DNA from: JANNOG01 sp031398915
Lineage (GTDB): Bacteria; Actinomycetota; Actinomycetes; Actinomycetales; JBBAYJ01
DNA: 30,160 bases
Assembly (NCBI GenBank): GCA_031398915.1
Contig: JANNOG010000083.1
Location: 1 to 30,160, forward strand
Direction: 5' to 3'
In this document: positions 7,421-15,549 of the stretch, piece by piece
Layout: each line of letters starts with the position of its first letter
How positions within the stretch are numbered: position 1 is the first letter of the stretch
The notes under the pieces: generated by a model
The model's input: only the letters and a program-made list of their open reading frames with translations
Told to the model about the DNA's origin: nothing
The model's database searches: none
Position numbers and translations under genes: made by a program

Positions 7421-9523
7421 TCAGTCGTCGTCGCGACCCGAGACCGGGCTGGTCTTCTGCACCTGCAGGAGGAACTCGGCGTTCGTCTTCGTTTCCTTGA
7501 CGCGGTTGAGCAGCAGCTCGATCGCCTGTTGGGTGTCCAGGGCCCCCATCACGCGGCGCAGCTTCCACACCACGTTCAGTTCGTCCTTGCCCATGAGAAT
7601 CTCTTCGCGGCGGGTACCCGAGGCGTTGACGTCCACGGCGGGGAAGATGCGCTTGTCCGCCAATTGCCGGGACAGCCGCAATTCCATGTTGCCGGTGCCT
7701 TTGAACTCCTCGAAAATGACCTCGTCCATCTTGGAGCCGGTCTCGACGAGCGCAGTGGCCAGGATTGTCAACGAGCCACCGTCTTCGATGTTGCGTGCGG
7801 CACCGAAGAAGCGCTTGGGCGGGTACAGCGCGGACGAGTCCACACCACCGGACAGGATGCGACCACTGGCCGGGGCCGCGATGTTATAGGCGCGCCCCAA
7901 TCTGGTGATCGAGTCCAGCAGGACGACGACGTCATGCCCCATCTCGACGAGCCGCTTCGCGCGTTCGATGGCCAGCTCCGCCACCGTGGTGTGATCGTCG
8001 GCAGGTCGGTCGAACGTCGAGGCGATGACTTCGCCCTTGACCGTGCGCTGCATGTCGGTGACCTCTTCAGGTCGTTCGTCGACCAGCACGACCATCAGGT
8101 GACATTCGGGGTTGTTGGTCGTGATGGCGTTCGCGACGGCCTGCAGGATGAGCGTCTTGCCGGCCTTGGGCGGAGACACGATGAGGCCGCGCTGCCCCTT
8201 CCCGATGGGCGCGACGAGGTCGATGATCCTCGTGCCCATCACAGAGGCGTCGGTCTCCAGTCGAAGACGCGACTGCGGGTAGAGCGGGGTGAGCTTGCCG
8301 AACTCGGCTCGCTCCCGGGCGGCGTCGGGCGACATGCCGTTGACCGTGTCCACCCGGGCCAACGCGTTGAATCGCTGACGCCGGTCGGGGCTCTCGGCGT
8401 CGCGGGTCTGGCGGACTGCGCCCACGACGGCGTCGCCCTTGCGCAACCCGTGCTTCTTCACCTGACCGAGCGACACGTACACGTCGCTGGGGCCGGGCAG
8501 ATAGCCGGAGGTGCGGACGAATGCGTAGTTGTCGAGGACGTCCAGGATGCCCGCGACGGGCAACAGCACGTCGTCATCGCTGACCACGTCGGCCTCGACG
8601 TCTGTGGGCAGGTCACCCCGGCCACGGCGCTTGCGGTCGCGGTTACGGCCGCGCCGACGCCGTCCACCTGGGCTGTCGTCGTCATCGTCGTCGAACTGGG
8701 GACGATTGTCGGTGCGGACCGGACCGGCGGCGCGGTTCTCGTTGGTGCGGGTGTCGGCATTGCGAGTGTCGGCATTGCGAGTGTCAGAGCCGCGCAGGTC
8801 CTGACGATTGCCGCCGTTCCTCGTATCGGCACCGCGGGTGTCGGCATTCCGGGTGTCGGCATTCCGGGTGTCGCCATTGCGGGTGTCGGCACCACGGGTG
8901 TCGCCGTTGCGGGTATCGGCACCTCGGGCTCCACTCGAACGCGAGGGCCGTGGGGTGTCGGCGTCACCGGATCCCACCGCCGCTTCGTCGTCGGCAGAGG
9001 TGGCGATGTGGGCCAGTTCGCCCAGGATGTCGGCGACGACCTCGGCGCTGGGCACCGGGGTCACGTCGGACGCGTGCCCGCTGATCCCGGTCGTCGCCGA
9101 TGCGTCCGCCCCCTGGGGCGAGGTTGCCGCGCTGGTTGCCACTCGACGGGTTCGGCCCCGGGTGACAGGGGCGGTGACGACGTCCGGCCCGCCATCGTCG
9201 ACGACGACGGGTGACGATACGGACGACCGGTCGATCGCCGGTTCGGCGACGGTGCCCGGTGCACCCACCCCAGCCGCGAACGCGGTGGCAGGAGCCGGTT
9301 CAACGGCACCTGCGGCAGTCGACGTCGCCACTGACGTGCGCCGGGCGGCGGGGCGCGGAGCCTGACCGGTCGTCGAATGGATGGCGGCCAGGAGATCGGC
9401 CTTGCGCATCTTGGCGACACCGGTGATCCCCAACTGCCCGGCGATGGCCTGTAGCTGGGGAAGCTTGAGAGTGGTGAGATCACCCGACGCAAGAGGTGCT
9501 ACGGCGTCTTGGGTATCGGTCAC
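7421..9523 (-). CDS. rho: Transcription termination factor Rho with a large Arg/Asn/Asp repeat insertion
   Basis: Rho is a hexameric RNA helicase that ends transcription; the protein here is 700 residues, against 419 in E. coli and about 600 in M. tuberculosis. An N-terminal helix bundle (LTTLKLPQLQAIAGQLGI) is followed by a long low-complexity region. Residues about 197-258 repeat units such as RNADT, RGADT and RNGDT, followed by an Asp run and a basic RRRRGRNRDRKRR stretch. The RNA-binding cold-shock-like domain comes next, at about 300-375. The ATPase has PPKAGKT at about 450 and VLVDERPEEV, then the Q- and R-loop regions (GGVDSSALYPPKRFFGAARN). The start GTG at 9523 has GGAAGG upstream. 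Every catalytic element looks intact. Confidence 0.95.
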   Translation of the reverse strand: MTDTQDAVAPLASGDLTTLKLPQLQAIAGQLGITGVAKMRKADLLAAIHSTTGQAPRPAARRTSVATSTAAGAVEPAPATAFAAGVGAPGTVAEPAIDRSSVSSPVVVDDGGPDVVTAPVTRGRTRRVATSAATSPQGADASATTGISGHASDVTPVPSAEVVADILGELAHIATSADDEAAVGSGDADTPRPSRSSGARGADTRNGDTRGADTRNGDTRNADTRNADTRGADTRNGGNRQDLRGSDTRNADTRNADTRTNENRAAGPVRTDNRPQFDDDDDDSPGGRRRRGRNRDRKRRGRGDLPTDVEADVVSDDDVLLPVAGILDVLDNYAFVRTSGYLPGPSDVYVSLGQVKKHGLRKGDAVVGAVRQTRDAESPDRRQRFNALARVDTVNGMSPDAARERAEFGKLTPLYPQSRLRLETDASVMGTRIIDLVAPIGKGQRGLIVSPPKAGKTLILQAVANAITTNNPECHLMVVLVDERPEEVTDMQRTVKGEVIASTFDRPADDHTTVAELAIERAKRLVEMGHDVVVLLDSITRLGRAYNIAAPASGRILSGGVDSSALYPPKRFFGAARNIEDGGSLTILATALVETGSKMDEVIFEEFKGTGNMELRLSRQLADKRIFPAVDVNASGTRREEILMGKDELNVVWKLRRVMGALDTQQAIELLLNRVKETKTNAEFLLQVQKTSPVSGRDDD
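8749..8933. repeat. 15-nt tandem repeats in rho
   Basis: About twelve imperfect copies of a 15-nt unit (typically GGGTGTCGGCATTGC or GGGTGTCGGCACCAC on the plus strand) encode the pentapeptides RNADT, RGADT and RNGDT of the Rho insertion. The unit length keeps the reading frame. Copies differ by point changes, and one stretch near 8790-8820 is degenerate. Confidence 0.9.
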
Positions 9524-9668
9524 GAAGGTCCTTCCTTCGGATGGGAGCCAACGCAAAGAGGGTGGCTATGAGGCAGCAGCGAGTACGCGAGACGCGGGAC
9601 ACGCATGAGTGGCAAGGCTGGAACACGTGGTCCGCCTAGCGCCAGGGTGACCATATCACCCCGTGGCA

Positions 9669-9690
9669 GTCTGACCGGAGCAGCACGGTC
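9669..9690. terminator. Possible hairpin at the end of thrB
   Basis: A six-base inverted repeat (CTGACC and GGTCAG) with a ten-base loop overlaps the thrB stop codon. It has no T-run, so this is a weak candidate terminator or only a chance hairpin. It lies in the 165-nt gap between thrB and rho, which should also contain the rho promoter and leader; I could not place a promoter there confidently. Confidence 0.25.
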
Positions 9691-10660
9691 AGGACCGGCT
9701 GATGACGACCGGCGCAGAGATCTCGACTCCTCGGCCGACTGTTCGTGATTCGACCCGCCAGAGCTGACCGGTTTGCCGCCTGACGTCGTCGGCTTGCGCA
9801 CCGAAGGTGAGGACCGCGGGCCCCGCCCCCGACACGACGGCCGCTATTCCTCGCTGCCGCAACCGGGTGACCAGGTCGAATGTCGCCGGCATCACCTCCG
9901 CGCGCGCGTCCTGATGGAGGCGATCCGCTGTCGCGGGCAGCATGAGCTCGCGCCGCCCGCCCAGTGCGGCCACCAGCAATGCAGTGCGGGCACCGGTGAA
10001 GACGGCATCGGCGCGACTGACGGTGTCCGACAGGACAGCTCGCGCCACACGAGTCGGAACGACCGTCTCGGGCACCGCGGTGACGATCGACAGCGTGGGA
10101 TCGACCGGCAGTCGGGCCGCGGTGTACCCGTCGTCGTCCAGCCACGCGACCACCGCACCGCCCAGCACCGCCGCGGCGGCATTGTCTCCGTGACCCTCGA
10201 TGGTCGAGGCTCGATGGACCAGCCAGCGGACCCGCTGCGCCGGATCGAGATCGGCGACCGTCGCCGCCAGATCCCACGCCACCGCCAACCCGGCGACGAT
10301 GGCCGCCGCCGATGACCCCAGCCCCTGGCCGTGGGGGATGCAGTTGACGCAGGTCAGCGCCAGGTTGGGGTCGGACGCCTCCGGTGCCAGTTCCGTCAGT
10401 GCTGCCCGGATGGTGGCCGCGATCAGGTGCGACCCGTCGGTGGGGACGTCGTCCGCACCGCAGCCGCGGACCGTGCACGTGGTGGTCGGTGCGGCATCGA
10501 CGGCCGGGGTGGCGTCCACCCGAACGTCGTCACGGCTGTCCAGGGCCAGCCCGAAGCTGTCGAAACCAGGACCGAGGTTGGCGCTGGTCGCCGGGACGCT
10601 GACACTGACGGTGGTTCGTGCCGCCCACGTCTGGGTCGGCTCAGCCGAGAGCGAGAACAC
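9689..10660 (-). CDS. thrB: Homoserine kinase
   Basis: A GHMP-family kinase that phosphorylates homoserine with ATP, the step before threonine synthase. The protein has 323 residues. The substrate region VSVPATSANLGPGFDSFGLAL is at 20-40, the GHMP ATP loop HGQGLGSSAAA at 110-120, and the C-terminal motif VSGAGPAVL is present. The start GTG at 10660 lies inside the 3' end of thrC (20-nt overlap) and is the only good start before the conserved N-terminus, so the two are translationally coupled. Gene order hom-thrC-thrB is standard in actinobacteria. Confidence 0.95.
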   Translation of the reverse strand: MFSLSAEPTQTWAARTTVSVSVPATSANLGPGFDSFGLALDSRDDVRVDATPAVDAAPTTTCTVRGCGADDVPTDGSHLIAATIRAALTELAPEASDPNLALTCVNCIPHGQGLGSSAAAIVAGLAVAWDLAATVADLDPAQRVRWLVHRASTIEGHGDNAAAAVLGGAVVAWLDDDGYTAARLPVDPTLSIVTAVPETVVPTRVARAVLSDTVSRADAVFTGARTALLVAALGGRRELMLPATADRLHQDARAEVMPATFDLVTRLRQRGIAAVVSGAGPAVLTFGAQADDVRRQTGQLWRVESRTVGRGVEISAPVVISRS

Positions 10661-11723
10661 CCGCGACCTCGACGTCGTCGACCCGCACCCGGGTCGGCGT
10701 CACCTCGGCGCCACTGTCGCTGCGCAACGCCCACTGCGGGTCCTTGAGACCGTGTCCGGTCACCGTCACGGTGATGGTCGCCCCACGTGGCACCTCGCCA
10801 CGCTCGTAGGCGGCGAGCAGACCCGCAGCTCCTGCCGCGGACGCAGGCTCGACGAACACGCCCTCGCGGGACGAGAGCCACCGATGCGCTGCCAGGATCT
10901 GCTTATCGGTGACCGCCTCGATCCGCCCACCGGAGTCCTCCCGAGCCTGGACCGCCTGCTGCCAGGACGCGGGGTTTCCGATGCGGATCGCGGTGGCGAT
11001 GGTGTCGGGAGCAGCTACCGGCGACCCCAGGACGATAGGCGCGGCGCCGGCAGCCTGGAACCCCCACATCTGCGGAGTCCGTGATGCCGGGCCGTCGGCC
11101 GCGTACTCGCGGTAGCCGGCCCAGTAGGCGGTGATGTTGCCCGCGTTGCCGACGGGCAGGACGTGGATGTCGGGTGCATCGCCCAACACGTCGACGATTT
11201 CGAACGCAGCGGTCTTCTGACCCTCGATGCGCGCCGGGTTCACCGAGTTGACCAGCTCGACCGGATAGTTGTCGGCGAGGCGTCGCGCCAGCGCGAGGCA
11301 GTCGTCGAAGTTTCCGTCCACCTGGAGCAGTTGCGCGCCGTGGGCGACGGCCTGACTGAGCTTGCCCATGGCGATCTTGCCGTCGGGAACCAGGACAGCA
11401 CAGGTCAGACCGGCCGCGGTGGCGTACGCCGCAGCCGCCGCGGAGGTGTTGCCCGTACTGGCACAGATGACCGCCTTGGCGCCGGAGTTGAGGGCTACGG
11501 TCATCGCCGTCGTCATCCCCCGGTCCTTGAAGGAGCCCGTCGGGTTGCAACCCTCGACCTTCAACCAGACGCTCGCACCCAGGTGGTCGCTCAGTGCCCG
11601 GGCGGGCACCAGCGGTGTGCCGCCTTCGGCCAGGGTGACCACTTGGGCGTGTTCGCCCAGGGCGTCGACCAGCGGCAGCCGGCGTCGGTACTCGTGGATG
11701 ACTCCTCGCCACAGGTGTGCCAT
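10641..11723 (-). CDS. thrC: Threonine synthase
   Basis: A PLP enzyme converting O-phosphohomoserine to threonine. The protein has 360 residues. The PLP lysine is Lys66 in NPTGSFKDRGM, followed by the conserved STGNTSAAAAAYA substrate/phosphate region and the glycine-rich PVGNAGNITAYW motif. ATG at 11723 begins one base after the hom stop. It is the middle gene of hom-thrC-thrB, and all three are expected to be on one transcript. Length matches the short actinobacterial form rather than the longer E. coli one. Confidence 0.96.
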   Translation of the reverse strand: MAHLWRGVIHEYRRRLPLVDALGEHAQVVTLAEGGTPLVPARALSDHLGASVWLKVEGCNPTGSFKDRGMTTAMTVALNSGAKAVICASTGNTSAAAAAYATAAGLTCAVLVPDGKIAMGKLSQAVAHGAQLLQVDGNFDDCLALARRLADNYPVELVNSVNPARIEGQKTAAFEIVDVLGDAPDIHVLPVGNAGNITAYWAGYREYAADGPASRTPQMWGFQAAGAAPIVLGSPVAAPDTIATAIRIGNPASWQQAVQAREDSGGRIEAVTDKQILAAHRWLSSREGVFVEPASAAGAAGLLAAYERGEVPRGATITVTVTGHGLKDPQWALRSDSGAEVTPTRVRVDDVEVAGVLALG

Positions 11724-11724
11724 G

Positions 11725-13053
11725 TCACTGCCTCTCGACGTCGTTGCCCTCGACCCGCAAGACCGAGGTCACGTCGCCGACGATATCCAGACTGGCGAGG
11801 TCGGCGACCGTCGCCGCCAGCGCCGCGTCCGTTGCCGTGTGGGTGACGACGATCAATTCGGCCCTGGCCTGTTCGCCGCCCCCGAAGGGCCGCTGCCGAA
11901 CCGTCTCGATCGACACCCCGTGCACCGCGAACGCCTCGGCGATGCGGGCGAGCACTCCTGGGCGGTCTCGCACGTCGAGACGGACGTGATAACGGGTCAG
12001 GACGTCGGCCATGGGAAGGATCGGCAGTTCGGCATAGGCCGACTCACCCCACGCCCGACCGCCGTGGATGTGGTGGCGGGCGACGGCGACGATGTCACCC
12101 AGCACCGCGCTGGCAGTCGGTGTACCGCCGGCGCCCGGGCCGTAGAACATGAGCCGCCCGGCCGCCTCGGCCTCGACGTAGACGGCATTGAACGCGCCGT
12201 GCACTCCTGCCAACGGGTGGCTGCGCGGCACCAGAGCGGGGTGGACTCGCACTGTGACCCCGGCCTCCTTGCCGTCGACGATCACCCGTTCGCCTACCGC
12301 CAATAGCTTGATGACCGCGTCCATGTCACGAGCAGCTGACACGTCCGCCGCAGTGATCCGCGTCATGCCTTCACGGTGGACGGCGGCACCCGGTACCCGG
12401 GTGTGGAAGGCGATCGAGGCGAGGATTGCGGCTTTGGCAGCGGCGTCGTACCCCTCGACATCGGCCGTCGGGTCCGCCTCGGCGTAGCCCAGCGCCTGGG
12501 CCGACGCGACAGCCTCGTCGAAGCCGGCCCCGGTGCGATCCATCTGGTCGAGGACGTAGTTGGTCGTTCCGTTGACGATGCCGAGGACTCGCAACACCCG
12601 GTCCCCGGCCAGCGACTCGCGCATCGGCCTGACGAGCGGGATCGCACCCGCCACGGCGGCCTCGTAGTACAGGTCCACGCCACGATCAGATGCTCGGGCG
12701 AACAACTCGGGGCCGTTCTCGGCCAGCAGCGCCTTGTTGGCGGTGACGACGCCGGCGCCGTGGTCCATCGCGTCCAGCAGCAGCGTCCGTGCCGGCTCGA
12801 TACCACCCATCACCTCGACGACGATGTCGGCCTTGCGGATCAGGCCCGCCGCATCGGTGGTGAGGAGTGAGCGGTCGAGGTGCCCGGGCCGGGGCAGGTC
12901 GGGGCGACGAACGGCGATCCCCACGAGGTCGAGTTGGGCGCCGACCCGGGCCGCCAGCTCGGCCGCTTGGCTCGCGAGCAACCGGGCCACTTCCGAACCC
13001 ACGACTCCGCCGCCCAAGAGGGCGACCCGCACGCGACCTACGACGCGATCCAC
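11725..13053 (-). CDS. hom: Homoserine dehydrogenase with ACT domain
   Basis: Reduces aspartate semialdehyde to homoserine with NAD(P)H, the branch point to threonine, isoleucine and methionine. The protein has 442 residues. The nucleotide-binding motif VALLGGGVVGSEVARLL is at about 10-26, the catalytic region includes NGTTNYVLDQM and GYAEADPTADVEGYDAAAK, and an ACT regulatory domain (VRLDVRDRPGVLARIAEAF) occupies about 355-435, consistent with threonine feedback inhibition. The start is GTG at 13053 with a poor ribosome site. In relatives hom follows lysA directly; here the Uma2-family gene lies between, 13 nt upstream of hom. Confidence 0.95.
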   Translation of the reverse strand: MDRVVGRVRVALLGGGVVGSEVARLLASQAAELAARVGAQLDLVGIAVRRPDLPRPGHLDRSLLTTDAAGLIRKADIVVEVMGGIEPARTLLLDAMDHGAGVVTANKALLAENGPELFARASDRGVDLYYEAAVAGAIPLVRPMRESLAGDRVLRVLGIVNGTTNYVLDQMDRTGAGFDEAVASAQALGYAEADPTADVEGYDAAAKAAILASIAFHTRVPGAAVHREGMTRITAADVSAARDMDAVIKLLAVGERVIVDGKEAGVTVRVHPALVPRSHPLAGVHGAFNAVYVEAEAAGRLMFYGPGAGGTPTASAVLGDIVAVARHHIHGGRAWGESAYAELPILPMADVLTRYHVRLDVRDRPGVLARIAEAFAVHGVSIETVRQRPFGGGEQARAELIVVTHTATDAALAATVADLASLDIVGDVTSVLRVEGNDVERQ

Positions 13054-13066
13054 GTCGTGAAGTGTC

Positions 13067-13639
13067 TCAGAGACCGGTGACGCGGCCGTCCAGGATGGCG
13101 AACAGTGACAACGCCACCGGGCCGGATCCCGGGATCGACACGACGGTGTCTGGATCGGCCTCGGTCAGTCGTGCCAGGTGGTCCCAGCCCGAGGCGCCTC
13201 GCGCGAAGACGTCGACAGCCCTGTCCCGAGGATCGACGATCCAGTACTGGCCCGCTCCGGCGGCGAGGTACTCGTTGGACTTGAGGACGATGTCCGAGCT
13301 GCGGTTGGTCGACAGCACCTCGACCACGACCAACGGCACCGTGGTGACGACGTCGTCACCCGGTTCGGCATCGAGGACCATGAGGTCCGGGATGCGGACC
13401 CGCCGGATGTTCCCGGGGATCAACCAGCCCACGCCCACCGCCACCGTCGCCGTGCCCCGCAATTGCGACGTCAAGACGTCACGCAGCAGCATGCAGATCT
13501 TCTGGTGGGCGTACGTCGGCGGCGGGCTCACGAAGGCTCGACCATCGGTGTACTCGGCGCGGACGTCATCCGGCAGCCGAAAGAAATCGTCGAATGACAT
13601 CGGGATACCGATGACGTCGGGGGCGACCGTTTGAGCCAT
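13067..13639 (-). CDS. Uma2-family protein (PD-(D/E)XK nuclease fold)
   Basis: The protein has 190 residues. It carries the Uma2/DUF820 signature: EYTDGRAFVSPPPTYAHQ near the start, RIPDLMVL, VVVEVLSTNRSSDIVLKSNEYLAAG, and the YWIVDPRDRAVDVF strand. The Asp of RIPD, the Glu of VVEV and the Lys of LKSNEY match the expected restriction-endonuclease-fold active site. Biological function is unknown; the family is abundant in cyanobacteria and actinobacteria, often in multiple copies. The start ATG at 13639 has AAGGGAAGG upstream; the frame is open further upstream but without family similarity. It interrupts the usual lysA-hom junction. Its strong ribosome site and short gap to hom suggest it shares that transcript. 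Confidence 0.88.
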   Translation of the reverse strand: MAQTVAPDVIGIPMSFDDFFRLPDDVRAEYTDGRAFVSPPPTYAHQKICMLLRDVLTSQLRGTATVAVGVGWLIPGNIRRVRIPDLMVLDAEPGDDVVTTVPLVVVEVLSTNRSSDIVLKSNEYLAAGAGQYWIVDPRDRAVDVFARGASGWDHLARLTEADPDTVVSIPGSGPVALSLFAILDGRVTGL

Positions 13640-13801
13640 CGCACACCTTCCCTTCTCGCGGCCATAACCGGGCCTCTGATTGTGGCGTTCCGTGACGACC
13701 GCCGCCACTGTTTGACGGCGCGTCGCACCAGGAACTGACAACAGTGCCTGCACAGGTGCGTGCCATCACTGCCTTCCGTAACGGCGCAGGACACGCACCG
13801 T

Positions 13802-13829
13802 CACGGACAGTTACGGCAGGCTGTCCGTG
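13802..13829. terminator. Perfect 9-bp hairpin downstream of lysA
   Basis: CACGGACAG and CTGTCCGTG flank a ten-base loop, about 72 nt past the lysA stop and 163 nt before the Uma2 gene start. It has no T-run, so it could be a terminator of the kind common in high-GC actinobacteria, an RNA-processing hairpin or an operator. The 261-nt gap (13640-13900) should also contain the promoter for the Uma2 and hom genes. Confidence 0.45.
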
Positions 13830-13900
13830 CACGAGAACCTTTCGGCTCGCAGAGAGATGACGGTACGCCTCTCCGTCTCCGCTGCCAATAGCAAGCCCGC

Positions 13901-15355
13901 TCAATGGGCGAGCGCGGACGACATTGCTGCCCCGGTATCGAGGGCGAGAAGATCGTCTTCGGTCTCGCGGCGAATCAACACCTTCGCGACGCCGTCGCGG
14001 ACGGCCACGACGGGTGGTCGAGGCGTGTGGTTGTACTGACTGGACAGACTGCGGCAGTAGGCACCCGTAACGGGCACGGCAACTAGGTCGCCCCGACAGA
14101 TATCCCCCGGCAGGAATTCGTCCCGCACCACGATGTCGCCGCTTTCGCAGTGCTTGCCCACGACGCGAGACAGCACGGGGGGTGCGCTCGACGTCCGTGA
14201 GACCACGGCGCACGAATAGTCCGCGTCGTACATCGCCGTCCGGACGTTGTCGCTCATCCCGCCGTCGACACTGATGTAGGTCCGCACCATGCCGCCGTCC
14301 AATCGAACGGGCTTGACCGTGCCGACCCGGTACAGGGTGAAGGTCGACGGCGCGGCGATGGCCCGACCAGGTTCGACACTGATCCGTGGCACGTCGACGC
14401 CTGCGTTGCGGCACTCGGTGGCCACCGTCTCGGCCAGCCGCGAGGCGATCTCGTTCGGCGACATCGGGTCGTGGTCGGATATGTAGGCCACGCCGAAACC
14501 TCCTCCCAGATCCATCTCGGGCAGCGTCACCCCGAACCGCCGCGCGATCCGGGCGTGCAGCCCGATCAAGCGACGCGTGGCCACCTCGAACCCCGACGTG
14601 TCGAAGATCTGCGAGCCGATATGCGCGTGCAAGCCACGCAGTTCCAGCTCGGGGCGCGACAGGATGTCGGCCGCGACGACCTCGGCCACGCCGTCGGCCA
14701 ACGCGAGGCCGAACTTCTGGTCCTCGTGTGCGGTGGCCAGGAACTCGTGGGTATGCGCCTCCACGCCCACATTGACCCGCAGCATGACCGGCACCCGCAT
14801 CCGCCGCGCGCGAGCCGCGACACACAACCGGTCGACCTCCTCGGGCGCGTCGACCACGATTCGTCCGATGCCCACATCCAGGGCCCGGGCGATCTCGTCG
14901 TCGGTCTTGTTGTTGCCGTGCAGGGTCATATGGGCGGGGTCGGTGCCGGCCCGCAACCCCACCAACATCTCGCCACCACTGCAGGTGTCGAGGCGAAGTC
15001 CGTCCGCGGCGACCCAGCGCGCAACCTCGACGGTGAGGAACGCCTTGCCGGCGTAGTACACGTCGGCACCACCGCAGAGGTCGGCGAAGGCGGTATCGAA
15101 AGCGGTGACGAATGCCCTGGCGCGGCTGCGGAAGTCGACTTCGTCCAGCACGTACGTCGGGGTGCCGAACTGCTCGGCGAGCGCATCCACGCCGATTCCA
15201 CCCACCCGGAGGACTCCATCGGGGCGGCGTGTCACCGTCGAGGCCCACAGCTTCGGCAAGAGCTCGTTGGCGTCGGCCGGCGGACTCAGCCACCCCGGGC
15301 GCGGTGCCAAGGCGTCGGCGTGCAGGACGCCGGCCTCGTGTGCGTGCATGCTCAC
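13901..15355 (-). CDS. lysA: Diaminopimelate decarboxylase
   Basis: A PLP enzyme of the alanine-racemase fold that converts meso-diaminopimelate to lysine. The protein has 484 residues. The PLP lysine is Lys104 in VYYAGKAFL; further family motifs are GLHAHIGSQ, the glycine loop MDLGGGFGVAY, ISVEPGRAI, and the catalytic-site CESGDIV followed by AYCRSLSSQYN. The GTG at 15355 has GGGAGG nine bases upstream; an ATG two codons later (15349) is an alternative. Its promoter and leader region coincides with the repeat cluster at 15379-15547. It is downstream of argS, as in M. tuberculosis. Confidence 0.95.
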   Translation of the reverse strand: MSMHAHEAGVLHADALAPRPGWLSPPADANELLPKLWASTVTRRPDGVLRVGGIGVDALAEQFGTPTYVLDEVDFRSRARAFVTAFDTAFADLCGGADVYYAGKAFLTVEVARWVAADGLRLDTCSGGEMLVGLRAGTDPAHMTLHGNNKTDDEIARALDVGIGRIVVDAPEEVDRLCVAARARRMRVPVMLRVNVGVEAHTHEFLATAHEDQKFGLALADGVAEVVAADILSRPELELRGLHAHIGSQIFDTSGFEVATRRLIGLHARIARRFGVTLPEMDLGGGFGVAYISDHDPMSPNEIASRLAETVATECRNAGVDVPRISVEPGRAIAAPSTFTLYRVGTVKPVRLDGGMVRTYISVDGGMSDNVRTAMYDADYSCAVVSRTSSAPPVLSRVVGKHCESGDIVVRDEFLPGDICRGDLVAVPVTGAYCRSLSSQYNHTPRPPVVAVRDGVAKVLIRRETEDDLLALDTGAAMSSALAH

Positions 15356-15378
15356 ACGCTAAGGCCTCCCATCCCCGC

Positions 15379-15461
15379 CCCCCCTCCGCCGTGATCATGG
15401 GCGACTCGGGGCTTTTCTCGGCCGCAAACCCCGGATCGGCCATGATCACGGCGGAGGGGGG
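15379..15461. repeat. REP-like perfect inverted repeat, 22-bp arms
   Basis: The left arm 15379-15400 and right arm 15440-15461 are exact reverse complements; the core is CTCCGCCGTGATCATGG. The 39-nt loop contains a further CGGGG/CCCCG pairing. It could form a very stable hairpin in RNA or a cruciform in DNA. It lies about 24 nt upstream of the lysA start codon, within the argS-lysA gap. Confidence 0.92.
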
Positions 15462-15538
15462 CTCACGATCACGGCGGAGGGAGGCTCAGGATCACGCGCG
15501 GGGGGCTCAGGATCACGCGCGGGAGGCGCAGGATCACG
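15441..15538. repeat. Direct repeats derived from the inverted-repeat arm
   Basis: Five head-to-tail copies of GATCACGGCGGAGGG-like sequence run from the right arm of the inverted repeat to the argS stop codon, with unit lengths of 21-23 nt and the variants GATCACGCGCGGGG and GATCACGGCGCAGGGG. The 3'-most copy abuts the argS stop codon (15550). No credible gene lies in this 194-nt gap. Confidence 0.88.
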
Positions 15539-15549
15539 GCGCAGGGGCA

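Noticed and set aside
7403..9214. 603-codon plus-strand open frame opposite rho
   Set aside because: It is antisense to a clear full-length Rho. Its Val/Gly/Arg-rich composition comes from high-GC codon bias and from the 15-nt repeat, and it has no domain of its own.
13566..15449. 627-codon minus-strand frame across lysA and the Uma2 gene start
   Set aside because: It is a shifted frame of lysA; the true LysA frame carries all the motifs, and this one is Arg/Gly-rich with none.
15441..15538. CRISPR-like array
   Set aside because: The direct repeats are contiguous, without spacers of constant length, and derive from the arm of a palindrome; no cas genes are near.
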